This document shows positions 43,489 to 53,873 of a stretch of 64,000 bases of DNA, piece after piece. Numbering within the stretch: position 1 is the stretch's first letter; each line of letters begins with the position of its first letter. Under the pieces are notes generated by a model. That model had not been told where the DNA came from and searched no databases. It was given only the letters and a program-made list of their open reading frames with translations. The translations under genes were made by a program, and so were the position numbers. The stretch comes from JAJXWB01 sp037044955 (GTDB taxonomy: Bacteria > Pseudomonadota > Alphaproteobacteria > Rhizobiales > Beijerinckiaceae): the NCBI GenBank assembly GCA_037044955.1, contig JBAOHX010000002.1, forward strand, positions 744,001 through 808,000. The letters run 5' to 3'.

Positions 43489-44496
43489 CTACTTGCCGGT
43501 CGTCACCATGATCTTGCCGAGATGGGCGGAGCTCTCCATCAGCGCATGGGCTTCGCGCGTCTGCTCCATCGGGAAGGTCGCGTGGACGAGCGGCTTGACC
43601 GCGCCGCTGTCGAGCAGCGGCCAGACCTTTTCGCGCAACGCCGCCGCGACCGCCGCCTTTTGCGCGAGCGTGCGCGGGCGCAGGGTCGAGCCGGTCAGCG
43701 TCAGGCGCTTGACCATGACGGGCGTGAAGTTGAGCTTCTCCACCATCGGCCCCTGCAGGAAGGCGATCTGCACGAGGCGGCCCTCGAGCGCGAGCAGCGA
43801 CACGTTCTTGGCGATGTAGGGACCGCCGACCATGTCGAGGATGACGTCGACGCCGCGCTTGTCGGTGATCTTCAGGACCTCGGCGACGAAATCCTGCGTG
43901 CGATAGTCGATGGCGTGGTCGGCGCCGATGCTGCGGCAGAAATCGCATTTTTCCGCCGAACCGGCGGTGGCGATGACGGTCGCGCCGAACTGCTTGGCGA
44001 GCTGGATCGCGGTCGAGCCGATGCCGGACGAGCCGCCGTGCACGAGAAGGGTCTCGCCCTTCGTCAGCCGCCCTCGCGTGAAAACGTTGTCGTAGACGGT
44101 GAAATAGGTTTCCGGCGCGCCGGCGGCTTCCAGCATGGACAGGGCCTTGGGGCGCGGCAGGCAGAGCGCGGCGTCGGCCAGCGCATATTCGGCATAGCCG
44201 CCGGAGCCGACGAGCGCGCAGACTTCGTCGCCGACCTTCAGGCCCGTCACATCGGGGCCGAGCGCGACGATGCGGCCGGCGATCTCCAGGCCCGGGATCT
44301 GCGTTTCGCCGGGCGGCGGCGGATAGGAGCCGGCGCGCTGGATGCAGTCGGGGCGGTTGATGCCGAAGGCGGCGACCTCGACCAGGACCTTGCCTGGCTT
44401 GAGCGTGGGCACGTCGGCTTCCACGACCTTGACGACCTCCGGGCCGCCCGCGCCGTCGAAAATCACCTGGCGCATTCTGGTGGGCAGTGCGGGCAT
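43489..44496 (-). CDS. NAD(P)H:quinone oxidoreductase, PIG3-type medium-chain dehydrogenase
   Basis: A 335-residue zinc-independent MDR protein. Seen: N-R-P-D-C-I-Q-R-A-G-S-Y-P-P-P-P-G at residues 47-63, typical of PIG3/quinone reductase 2 family, P-G-L-E-I-A-G-R-I, the cofactor motif G-G-S-S-G-I-G near 154, and G-R-L-V-Q-I-A-F-L. GGAGGACGACCC lies before the ATG at 44494-44496. It reduces quinones or related enones with NADPH. It has no clear operon partner. Confidence 0.9.
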   Translation of the reverse strand: MPALPTRMRQVIFDGAGGPEVVKVVEADVPTLKPGKVLVEVAAFGINRPDCIQRAGSYPPPPGETQIPGLEIAGRIVALGPDVTGLKVGDEVCALVGSGGYAEYALADAALCLPRPKALSMLEAAGAPETYFTVYDNVFTRGRLTKGETLLVHGGSSGIGSTAIQLAKQFGATVIATAGSAEKCDFCRSIGADHAIDYRTQDFVAEVLKITDKRGVDVILDMVGGPYIAKNVSLLALEGRLVQIAFLQGPMVEKLNFTPVMVKRLTLTGSTLRPRTLAQKAAVAAALREKVWPLLDSGAVKPLVHATFPMEQTREAHALMESSAHLGKIMVTTGK

Positions 44497-44691
44497 GGGT
44501 CGTCCTCCGTTGACGCCAAGGAATTAGGGGATAGCGCGCACGAGGGCAATGTGGCCGGGCGAGGCTGGCGGCTATAGTGGGGAGAGCCGAATCAACGCGC
44601 CCTTCAGAGCGCGGATGCTCATGCAGCGCTTGGCGTAGGACGCCCCGGGGGAGGCGTCGTCGCCGAGGACAGAGGGACGAGCGAAGACGCG

Positions 44692-47600
44692 ATGACCATT
44701 GCCGCGACACAGGAACGGGGCGCGCCCCTCATGGCGCTGTTGGCGGGGCTTCTGCTGCTCGGCGCGAGCATCGCGCTTGCCGGCATGGGCGGCTGGGAAG
44801 CGGCGCTGGGCGCGGCGGCGGCCGCCGCGCTCGGGCTGGCGCTGGTCAATCCCGAAGGACGCTTCTTCGTCACGCTGGCGCGCGTCGGCTGGTTCGACGC
44901 GCTGGTCGTCGGCGTCTACGCGCTGCTCTGCAACCCGCAGGGCTTCCTGTGGCGGACGCCCGGCGCCTGGGTCGATCTCTTCGCCTTCACGTCGGTCGGC
45001 GCCTGCTGCGCGGCGGGTCTCTACATCGCCTCGCTGCTCATCATCATGGCCTATTCGGGCCGCAGGCCGCAGGCGGCGGCCAATGGCGCGCTCGCGCTCA
45101 TTCCCTTCCTGTTCTGCGTGTTCATCGGGCTCGGCTCCGACCTGCCGGCGCAGGTCGGCCGCGCCGTCACGCTCGGGTTCCCGCTCGCCGCGCCGACGCA
45201 GGCCGCGATCGGCCGCGCCATCGGCCTGTTTCTCATCAACGAGGCGATCATCGCCGGCGCGGCCATCGCGCTCGGACGCCGGCTGCCGCGCGATCCGCGC
45301 CTGCACGGCGTGTTGTTCGCGGCGGCGGCCTATGCCTCCTTCTCGCCGCTGATCGCGACGTTCGGCTCGAGCGCGTTTCGCGCAATCGCTGCCGGTGGCC
45401 GCCATCGTGCCGCTGTCGGCGCTCACCGCGGCGCTGGCGCAGGCCGGCATCTGGGGCGAGACCTATCTCGTCACGCAGGCGATCGCCGATCTGCTGCACG
45501 GCTCGCCGCCGATCGAGCCGGCGGTGCGCAAGCCCTGGATCTCGGGCGCGAGCAAGGGCGCGGTCTACGGCTTCGTCTTCATGGGGCTGCTCACCTTCGT
45601 CGGCGCGCTCATCGACAACGAGCGCGTGTTCAACCTGTTCCTGGCGACCGGCATCATCGGCGCGGCCGTTCTCGGCGCGGCGTTTTTTCCGCTCGGGCGC
45701 ACGATCATGGAGAGCACGGATTCGACGCCGCCCTTCGCCATGCGTCTGGTGCGCGAATTGCAGCGGCCGCAGAATTATCTGCGCGGGCTGGCGCTCGGCG
45801 CGGCCATCTGGCTGGCGGCCGAAGCCGGGGTATCGGGCTGGGACGGGTTCGGACGCTTCCTGTTCGGCGTCGTCGCCGGCGCCTTCGCCTTCGCGGGCGT
45901 CGATCTCCTGTCGGATATCGCGCCGATCCTGACGCGCCGGCGCCGCAGGCTGTCGAGCTGGCGCGTCTACCTGTTCGGCGCGCTGCTGGGCGGCTTCGTC
46001 GGCGGCGCCATCGCCTGGTATTTCGACGCCGCGCAGCTCGAGAGCGTCAACGCCAAGTTCTACAAGTATACGGCGACCTTCTATCCGCGATGGGGCCGGC
46101 CGATCGAGGCCTACAACATCTGGCCGCTCTTCTCGAAATGGGGCGTCACCAATCTGGGTCCCGTCGAAGGCGGCGTGAAGCTGTTCTACATCGAATCCGT
46201 GTCGGGCGTGATCCAGTGGATTTTCGCCGCGCCGCTGTTCTCCATCAACCTGTTCTTCCTCACCGCGCTGGTGAAGCGCGACCTCAAGCCGCTGCGCAAG
46301 TTGTTCAGCGAGGACGGCGTGCGCCAGCTCGTCGACAACGCCATCCTCGTGCTGCGCTGGGGCCTGTGGATGGCGCCGGTGATCTACACCTTCCTGAAAT
46401 CGGTGCCCGAGCCCGCCTGGTACAATCAGGACGGTCTCGTGCGCACCGGCGTCGCCACGCTGATCGCCACGACGCAGCCGCAGCAGGCCTTCGTCGACTG
46501 GAGCCTCGCGGTCTTCACCGGCATTCTCGCCTACGACTGGCTGCGCGTGCTGATCTGGTTCGATCACATGGGCCTGCGCGTCGCGACGCTGGTCAACCTT
46601 TCGTTCGTCGGCGGCGACGCGCTCGACGAATCCTCCGCGCGCTTCCTCGGCAAGGCGCAGACGAGCCGCGCGATCCCGGAAGGCCTGCGCCGCTTCGGCA
46701 CATGGATGCCGCTGCTGCTGCCCTTCTATATTCCCGCCGGCGCGGACTGGGACAAGGCGTGGACGGGCGCGGAGAAGCTGCGCATGGTCGCGCAGCCGAC
46801 GCTCAATCTGCTGCTCGGCTATGCGCTGGTCGCCGCGGCGGCGGCGCTGTTTCTCGCCGCGCTGGTGCTGCGGCGGCTCGCGGTCAACGTGCGGCGCGCC
46901 GCGCCGGCCTTCGGCACGGGCGTCGGCGGCCTGCCGGATTCCAAGCCCTTCATCCTCACCAACGGCTACCTCACGAGCGAATGGTACGACGACGGGCAGG
47001 GCGTCAGCCGCGTCGAGCGCACCGCGCGCAACGGCCCGCAGATCGACATCACGCGCCAGCCCGACGATCCCGGCCAGCCGCGCGGCAAGTTCGTCTATTT
47101 CCGCGAGGGCGACGGCGCTCTCTGGTCGCTCGGCAACGCGCCGATAGCAGGCGGCGAGGCGACGAAGCTGCAGCGCCTGTCGCCGACGCGGCTGTTCATG
47201 TCGCGCGCGATGAACGGCCTGCGCGTGGAGGCGACCATCGAGGTGGTCGAGACGGAGGCGGTCGAGGTCACGCGCATCAAGATCGTCAATCTGGAAAACC
47301 GCTCGCGCCGCATCAAGGTCGCGACGCTGCGCGAATGGGTCGTCAACGAGCCCGGCACGGAGCGCCGCGACGCGGCCTACAATGCGCTGCATGTCGGCAC
47401 GTGGTTCATGAAGGACCCGGCCGCCATCGTCGTGCAGAACCGGCTGCTCAAGACCTCGCACCAGCGCCAGTCGCAGCGGCGCATGTCGCACGAGGTCGCT
47501 TTTCACGCAGCAGGGCCGGGCGAAACGGGCGACGTGCGCCTTGTCGGCTACGAGGACATGAAGTCGCGCTTCTATGGCATGGGCACGTCGGCCGATCCCG

Positions 47601-50176
47601 ACGCGCTGACCGGCCGCGCGCCGCTGCGCGCGGTCGGCGACGAAGGTTTGCTCTATTCCTTCGAGCCCTGCGGCAGCCTCGTCCACGAGGCGCGCATCGC
47701 GCCGGAGAGCGCGACCGAGATCGTCATCGTCGACGGCTGGGCGAAGAATTTCGCCGCCGCCGTCGACGCCATTGCGCGCCATCTCAACGCCAATGGCCCC
47801 TCGGCGCAGGAAATCGAGCGCGTCGAGACGCGGGTGCGCACGCTCCTGCCGGCGCCGGCGCTGCCGGGCGCTTCGGCCGAATTCGCCGCCGACGGCAAGT
47901 CGCTGACGGTGACGCCGGGACTGCCGCGTCCCTATGCGCACGTCATCTCCAATAATTTCGGCGCGGGCGCCGTGATGACGGCGGAAGGCGACATCTTCTC
48001 CTTCGCCATCAACGCGCGACAGAATTCGCTGACGCCCTTCCGCATGGGCGAGGGCCGCTTCGGCCCCTCGGGGCAGGCGATCTACGTGCGCGACATGGCG
48101 AGCGGCGACACGGATTGCGCGACGTTTGCGCCGCTGCGCCGCATGGACGGCAAGTACGAGGCCGAGTTCGGCCTCGGCTATGTCGTCTATCGCCGCACGC
48201 GCGACGATCTCGACCTCGAAATGACGGTGTTCGCGCCGCCCGGCCGCGCCTGCGAAGTGAAGATCCTGCGCATCGTCAACAAGACGGCGGGCGACCGCAT
48301 GTTCAACGTGGCGCCCATCGCCGAGATCGTGCTCGACGAGACGATGGTGGAAAGCCAGGGCTCGATCGTGACGCGGACCGACGACAACGGCTGCGCGCTT
48401 TATTTCCGCAATCCGAAAAACCATTTCGCCAAGGGCTGGGCCTTCGCCTCGACCTCGCTCGCCGCCGAATTCGCCGAGACGTCGCGGCGGCGCGCGATCG
48501 GCGCCAACCAGCGCGGCTCGCGCATACCCTACATGGTCGAGCACAACCATCCCGACCTGAACACCGACCGCCGCCAGCGCACGGTCGCGGCCTTCTGCGG
48601 GCCGGTGGAAGTGAAGGCGGGCTGCGAGGCGAAGATCGTGTTTTCGCTCGGCCAGACGGGCGGGCTCACGGAGGCCGCGCATTTCGCGGAAGTGGCGCGC
48701 GGCCTCGGCTGGGCCGAGCGGATGCTGGCCGAGACGAAGCATTTCTGGACGGATGCGCTCGGCGTGCTGCGCATCGAGACGAACAAGCCGGAGTTCGACC
48801 GGCTGGTGAACGACTGGCTGCCCTACCAGCTTCTCGCCTCGCGGCTGTGGGGGCGCACGGGGCCGGCGCAGCGCTCGGGCGCGACCGGCTATCGCGACCA
48901 GTTGCAGGACGTGCTGCCGCTGACCCTGCTCGCGCCGGAGCTGACGCGCCGCCAGGCGCTGCTGCACGCCGCGCGCCAGTTCATCGAGGGCGACGCGGTG
49001 AAATGGTGGCACACGGCGCCCGGCGGCGGCACGGGGCTCGCCGATCGCACCATCGCGTCGGACCCGCACCTGTGGCTGCCCTTCGTGACGCTGCGCTATG
49101 TGGCTGCGACCGGCGACGACGCCGTGCTCGACGTCGAGACCGGCTTCATCGAGACGGCGGCGCTGCCCAAGGGCGTCGAGAGCAACGCCGACGTGCCGCT
49201 GCCCTCGCGCGAGAGCGCGAAACTGTTCGACCATTGCCGGCTGGCCATCGAATGGACGCTGGCGCGCTTCGGCCGCAACGGCCTGCCGCTGATGGGCGCC
49301 GGCGACTGGGACGACGGCATGAACCTCATCGGCCTCGAAGGGCGCGGCGAGAGCGTGTGGGTCGGCTTCTTCCTGCACGGCATATTGGTCGACTTTGCGA
49401 AGCTCTGCGAACGGCGCGGCAAGCGCGATCTGGCCGCGCGCTATCGCGACACGGCGGAAAAGCTGCGCGGCGCGCTCGACAAGTGCTGGCGCGGCGACCG
49501 CTACCTGCGCGCCTACGCCGACAGCGGCAAGGAAGTGACGCCGATGAGCGCGATGACCGCCTCGTGGCCGGTCATTTCGCGCGCTGTCGATTTCTCCAGA
49601 GGCGTGGAATGCGTCGAGAAGGCGCTGGCCCTGCTGGAACGGCCCGACCGCGTGCTGCTCGTCAACCCGCATTACGACGAGCAGTCCGATCCCTTCCCCG
49701 GCCGCTCCGCCGAATATCCGCCGGGCGTACGCGAGAACGGCGGGCAATATTCGCACGGCGTCTCGTGGTTCGTGGACGCGCTGGTCATGCTCGCCGAACA
49801 GGCGCAGGCCAAGGGCGACGCGAAGGAGGCGGCGCGGCTGTTTGCGCGCGCCTATCAGGTCTGGTTCGAGATTTCGCCGCTGTCGAAATACGCGACGCCG
49901 GAAGCCGCCGAGCGCTACGGCCTGCCGCCGCACCAGCAGGCCGCCGACGTCTACGAGGGGCCGGGCTACGAAGGGCGCGGCGGCTGGGCCTGGTACACCG
50001 GCTCGGCGGCGCGCATGATGATCGGCGCCTATGCGCTGCTCGGCCTGCAACTGGAGAAGGGCGAGTTCTCGCTGCGGCCGGACGCCTTCGACCCCAAGGG
50101 CGATCTGCAGCTCAAGCGCGTCGTCTATCGCGGCAAGGCCTATACGGCGGCAGGCGCGGAGGCGCCGGTCGCCTGA
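44692..50176 (+). CDS. Large multispan membrane protein with C-terminal GH94-type phosphorylase domain (apparent frameshift near 45382)
   Basis: About 1,827 residues after removal of one base. CGCGCAATCG at 45379-45388 should read CGCCAATCG to join F-G-S-S-A-F-R to Q-S-L-P-V-A-A-I-V-P-L. Residues 1 to about 725 hold some 12-14 membrane spans. Residues about 730-1827 resemble the glycoside-phosphorylase half of cyclic beta-1,2-glucan synthase (GH94, formerly GT36). They contain Y-R-D-Q-L-Q-D-V-L-P near 1400, W-W-H near 1440 and G-A-G-D-W-D-D-G-M-N near 1536, whose first Asp is the expected general acid. I see no GT84 glycosyltransferase domain between the membrane part and GH94, unlike NdvB. 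A role in beta-glucan trimming or chain-length control is inferred. Confidence 0.78.
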
Positions 50177-50287
50177 CGGGCGCGCCGAAACTGTGCACAT
50201 GTGGCGGGTCGTCGCGGCTCGCCGCGCTCGACAATTGTCAGGCCGTTCGTAAAATGAGCTGTCGGCCAGATAGTTCAGTTCATTTTC

Positions 50288-51061
50288 ATGTTGCGCGTTT
50301 TTTGTGTGCTTGCGGCGTTTTTCGCGCCGAACCTTGCATGGGCGGGGGCCTTCATGCAGGCGCCCGAGCACGGCCAGGTGATCGCCGAACTGGCCTTCTC
50401 CGAGGCCAATGTCGCCTACGACGCCTTCGGCCGCGCCGGCGCCGTGCCTGCCTGGCGCAAGTTCGAACTCTCCACCTACGCCGAATACGGCCTGACCGAA
50501 GCCGTCACCCTGATCGGCGATCCCTCGTGGTTCACGTTTCGCGCCAAACCGCCGGGCGTCAGCCGCACGCGGCTCGGCGTGGCGGAGGCCGGCGCGCGCG
50601 TGAAGATCGTGGAATGGGGCGACAGCATCCTGTCCGCGCAGGCGACGGCGCGCTACGCCGCGGCGGGGCGCGGGGCCGCGGAATTTTCCGACATGCGCGA
50701 CCGCGCGCAGGTCGACGTGCGGCTGCTGCTCGGCCGCAAGATGGAAGCGCTGGGCTTGGGCGGCTACGTCGACCTGCAGATCGGCTTCCGCTCCCGCGCC
50801 GTCTTCGGCCATCAATTGCGTTTCGACGCCACCTGGGCCGTGCGGCCGTTCGCGCGCACGACGCTGATGCTGCAATCCTTCACCGCCATCGCGCCCGGGC
50901 GGCTCGGCGACCGCTTCATGCTGTCGCAAAAGATGAAGGCGAGCGTGGTCTACGACCTGACCGACAGCCTGTCCGTCCAGGTCGGCGGACTCATGGCGTT
51001 GCGCGGGGTGAATTCGGCGGCCGAACGTGGCATCGTCAGCGCCCTATGGTGGAAGTTCTGA
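50288..51061 (+). CDS. Predicted outer-membrane beta-barrel protein
   Basis: 257 residues. A signal peptide (M-L-R-V-F-C-V-L-A-A-F-F, cleavage near A-W-A) is followed by alternating amphipathic beta strands and ends in A-L-W-W-K-F, the C-terminal aromatic signature recognised by the Bam machinery. No specific family is recognised. It follows the GH94 gene by 111 bp and overlaps the mobA start by 16 bp. No ribosome site is obvious before the ATG. Confidence 0.65.
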   Translation: MLRVFCVLAAFFAPNLAWAGAFMQAPEHGQVIAELAFSEANVAYDAFGRAGAVPAWRKFELSTYAEYGLTEAVTLIGDPSWFTFRAKPPGVSRTRLGVAEAGARVKIVEWGDSILSAQATARYAAAGRGAAEFSDMRDRAQVDVRLLLGRKMEALGLGGYVDLQIGFRSRAVFGHQLRFDATWAVRPFARTTLMLQSFTAIAPGRLGDRFMLSQKMKASVVYDLTDSLSVQVGGLMALRGVNSAAERGIVSALWWKF

Positions 51062-51670
51062 CCGGCGAGAGCGCCGCGACCCTCGGCCTGATCCTCGCGG
51101 GCGGGCAGGGGCGGCGCCTGGGGGGCGTCGGACAAGGCGTTGCTGACGCTGGGCGGGCGGCCGCTCGCCGGCCACGCCGTCGCGCGGCTCGGCCCGCAAT
51201 GCGGCGCGCTGGCCCTCAACGCCAATGGCGAGGCTGCGCGGTTCGCGCAATTCGGCCTGCCCGTGCTCGCCGACGAAATTTCCGACGCCGGCCCGCTCGC
51301 GGGCGTTCTCGCCGGCCTCCGTTTTTCGCGCGAGAAGGGGTTTCGATTCCTCTGCACGCTGTCCGTCGACGCGCCGTTCGCGCCCGCTGATCTCGTCGCG
51401 CGCCTCCATGCGGCGCGGCGCACGGCGGGCGCGGAGATCGCAGTCGCGGCGTCGGGCGGTCGGCGGCATCACGTGATCGCGCTCTGGCCGGTCGCGCTCG
51501 AGGCGGATTTGGCGCGCGCGCTCGAAGCGGGCGAGCGCAAGGTCGAGGCCTACGCCGCCCGCCATGCCGTCGTCGAGGCGGACTGGCCCGCGACGCCGCA
51601 CGATCCCTTCTTCAACGTCAACAGGCCGGACGATCTCGCGCGCGCCGAGGCGATGGCGCGTTCAGGCTGA
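51046..51670 (+). CDS. mobA: Molybdenum cofactor guanylyltransferase MobA (apparent frameshift in a G-run near 51120)
   Basis: 207 residues after removal of one G. It attaches GMP to molybdopterin to make the guanine dinucleotide cofactor. The nucleotide-binding motif L-I-L-A-G-G-Q-G-R-R-L-G is at residues 15-26 in the first frame. The run of six G at 51120-51125 should be five to continue A-S-D-K-A-L-L-T-L-G-G-R-P-L. Later V-D-A-P-F-A-P and N-V-N-R-P-D-D-L fit the family. The start at 51046 lies inside the end of the preceding gene. The shape and the neighbouring mobB support the call. Confidence 0.85.
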
Positions 51671-52204
51671 GGCGTTTTCGCGCACGATGGCGCGCCACCA
51701 GCCTTCGAGAGCAGCGCGCTCGGCCGCGACCTGCGCGTCGAGGCCGTCGGCGAAGGCGTTCCAGGCGTCGCGATAGCGCAGCGGCACGGCGATCAGCACC
51801 GCCTCGCCTTCGGCGACCGCCGCGCCGATCTCGGCGATCATGCCGGCGCCCTCGCTTTCCAGCCGGCCGAAGCGGTTGACGACGAGCAGGTCCGGCTTCT
51901 CGCCGCGCGCGCGCTCGATCATGCGGGCGGCGACGGCGATGGCCGCGGGATCGACGGCGCAGCCCGAGGATTCCGCGCCGAGGTCCTGCATGATGGCGAG
52001 GCGCTCGCCGGTCGTCAGGTCGCGCACCTGCAGGTCGCGCTCTTCTTCGCCCGGCTCCTGCACAAGGCCGGCGACCTTGGCGCCGCTCGCGCGAAGCGTC
52101 TCGACAAAGGCGCGCATGACGTCGTCGATTGGGTCGTCGCGATCGAAGACGATAGCCGCCAGACGGCTCGTCTCGACACTGTTCTTGGCTTCCGCATTGC
52201 CCAT
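51662..52204 (-). CDS. DUF2478 family protein
   Basis: A 180-residue protein fitting DUF2478. Seen: L-A-A-I-V-F near the start, G-A-K-V-A-G-L-V-Q-E, L-Q-V-R-D-L-T-T-G, G-C-A-V-D, and D-L-L-V-V-N-R-F-G-R-L-E. It has no complete P-loop. The family is often seen next to molybdate and molybdenum-cofactor genes, as here: it converges with mobA (9-bp overlap) and diverges from mobB (51-bp gap). A role in molybdenum or nucleotide handling is an inference from that context. Confidence 0.72.
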   Translation of the reverse strand: MGNAEAKNSVETSRLAAIVFDRDDPIDDVMRAFVETLRASGAKVAGLVQEPGEEERDLQVRDLTTGERLAIMQDLGAESSGCAVDPAAIAVAARMIERARGEKPDLLVVNRFGRLESEGAGMIAEIGAAVAEGEAVLIAVPLRYRDAWNAFADGLDAQVAAERAALEGWWRAIVRENASA

Positions 52205-52255
52205 GGCCTCTGCTAGATACAGCATCATGAAGAAACGTGAAAGAACGGGCGCGAT

Positions 52256-52783
52256 ATGCGCGTGATCGGCCTTGCCGGATGGAGCGGGGCGGGCAAGACC
52301 ACGCTGATCGAGAAACTCATTCCGGAATTGCGGCGGCGGGGCCTGTCGGTCTCGACGCTCAAGCACGCCCATCACGCCTTCGACATGGACCGGCCGGGCA
52401 AGGATTCGCACCGTCATCGCGAGGCCGGCGCCGCCCAGGTGCTGGTCGCCTCCGAGCAGCGGCTGGCGCTGCTCACCGAATTGCGGGACGCGCCGGCGCC
52501 GCGGCTCGGCGATTTGCTGGCGATGTTCGCGCCCGTCGATATCCTGCTGATCGAGGGGTTTCGCTCGGACGTGCATCCGAAGATCGAGATCCACCGCGCC
52601 GCCAACGGCAAGCCGCTGCGCTATCCCGACGACGCGCAAATCCTGGCGCTCGTCTCCGATCTCGCCGCCCCGCCCGCGCATTTGCCGCACGCCCATATCG
52701 ACGACATAGCGGCGGCGGCCGATCTGGTGGTCGCCCATGCGCAGCCGCTGGAGGCGGTGCTCGCGCAGCTCGCCTCGACCTAG
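52256..52783 (+). CDS. mobB: Molybdopterin-guanine dinucleotide biosynthesis protein MobB
   Basis: A 175-residue GTP-binding adaptor. P-loop G-W-S-G-A-G-K-T-T at residues 8-16, followed by L-K-H-A-H-H and D-S-x-R-H-R-E-A-G-A (here D-S-H-R-H-R), and D-I-L-L-I-E-G-F as Walker B. MobB assists MobA in making the bis-MGD cofactor for molybdoenzymes. The short divergent gap to the DUF2478 gene probably contains its promoter, though I cannot point to boxes. Confidence 0.92.
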   Translation: MRVIGLAGWSGAGKTTLIEKLIPELRRRGLSVSTLKHAHHAFDMDRPGKDSHRHREAGAAQVLVASEQRLALLTELRDAPAPRLGDLLAMFAPVDILLIEGFRSDVHPKIEIHRAANGKPLRYPDDAQILALVSDLAAPPAHLPHAHIDDIAAAADLVVAHAQPLEAVLAQLAST

Positions 52784-52849
52784 CGGCGCTTGTCCGTCCC
52801 GCGCAAATCCTGTTTGCTCGGGCGGCGTTCAAGCCGAAGGACATCCGCC

Positions 52850-53860
52850 TTGAAGATCTTCCGCTCGCTCCGTTTGTCGCGTTGCGCGCTCGCCTGCGCC
52901 GCCCTGTTTCACGCCGCGCCGGCCTGCGCCAACGATACGGTCGCCGCGCTGACCACGGGCGGTCTCGTCTTCGGCAAGACCGCCGACATCGAAATGCGGT
53001 CCGAGGATCTCTCGATTTCCGAAAAGGAAGTCGTGGTGCGCTACCGCTTCTTCAATCGCGCGGCTGCGGACCAGACGCTCACCATCGCCTTTCCCATGCC
53101 CGACGTCGATTTCAGCGACGCCAACAATATCGCCGTGCCGGACGAGGAGGCCGACAATTTCCTCGGCTTCAGCACGATGGTCGACGGCGCGCCGGTCAAG
53201 GCCGATGTCGAGCAGAAGGCGATGGTCGCCGACAAGGATGTGACGGCGCGCCTGAAGGCGCTCGCCATCCCGCTCATGCCGCGCGCGAAACGGACGCATC
53301 AGGCGCTCGACGCGCTGCCGAAGGACAGGCAGAAGCAGCTCGAGGACGAGAAGATCGTGCGCGCGGACGATTTCGACCAGGGCAAGGGCATGGAGCATCA
53401 CGTCGCGCCGGAATGGACGCTGAAGCAGAATTATTTCTGGCGGCAGACGTTTCCCGCCGGCCGCGAGATCGCGATCGAGCATCGCTACAAGCCGAGCGTC
53501 GGCGGGACCGTGCAGACCTCTGTCAACGACAGGAATGCGGATGCGCAGACGAAGCGCGACTACCAGACGCGCTTCTGCGCGGACGCCGACTTCATCAAGA
53601 GCGTCCAGGCGATGACGCGCCGGAACAAGGGAACGCCGCCGCCGGAATGGCGGCTGTCCTACGTGCTGACCACCGGCGCCAATTGGGCGGGGCCGATCGG
53701 CGACTATCGCCTGACGGTGGACAAGGGCCGGCCCGATGCGCTGGTGAGCTTCTGCGAGACGGGCGTGAAGAAGATCGGGCCGACGAAATTCGAGGTGCGT
53801 CGCCAGAATTTCACGCCGACGCGCGACATCGATATCATGATCGTGCGTATCGGCGAGTGA
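52850..53860 (+). CDS. DUF4424-like secreted protein
   Basis: About 336 residues. A TTG start at 52850 has AAGGA 9 bp before it and gives a good signal peptide (L-K-I-F-R-S-L-R-L-S-R-C-A-L-A, A-A-P-A-C-A). A TTG at 52790 is the alternative. The mature protein begins N-D-T-V-A-A-L-T-T-G-G-L and has an immunoglobulin-like beta part (V-V-V-R-Y-R-F-F-N), matching the DUF4424 family. These are periplasmic or surface proteins of unknown role. The next gene follows after 13 bp, so both are probably one unit. Confidence 0.72.
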   Translation: MKIFRSLRLSRCALACAALFHAAPACANDTVAALTTGGLVFGKTADIEMRSEDLSISEKEVVVRYRFFNRAAADQTLTIAFPMPDVDFSDANNIAVPDEEADNFLGFSTMVDGAPVKADVEQKAMVADKDVTARLKALAIPLMPRAKRTHQALDALPKDRQKQLEDEKIVRADDFDQGKGMEHHVAPEWTLKQNYFWRQTFPAGREIAIEHRYKPSVGGTVQTSVNDRNADAQTKRDYQTRFCADADFIKSVQAMTRRNKGTPPPEWRLSYVLTTGANWAGPIGDYRLTVDKGRPDALVSFCETGVKKIGPTKFEVRRQNFTPTRDIDIMIVRIGE

Positions 53861-53873
53861 TCGGGGGGAGTCC

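Noticed and set aside
45248..50929. Very long open frame on the minus strand (1,893 codons)
   Set aside because: It is antisense to the GH94 protein, Arg/Ala/Gly/His-rich, has no domain, and is typical of GC-rich shadow frames.
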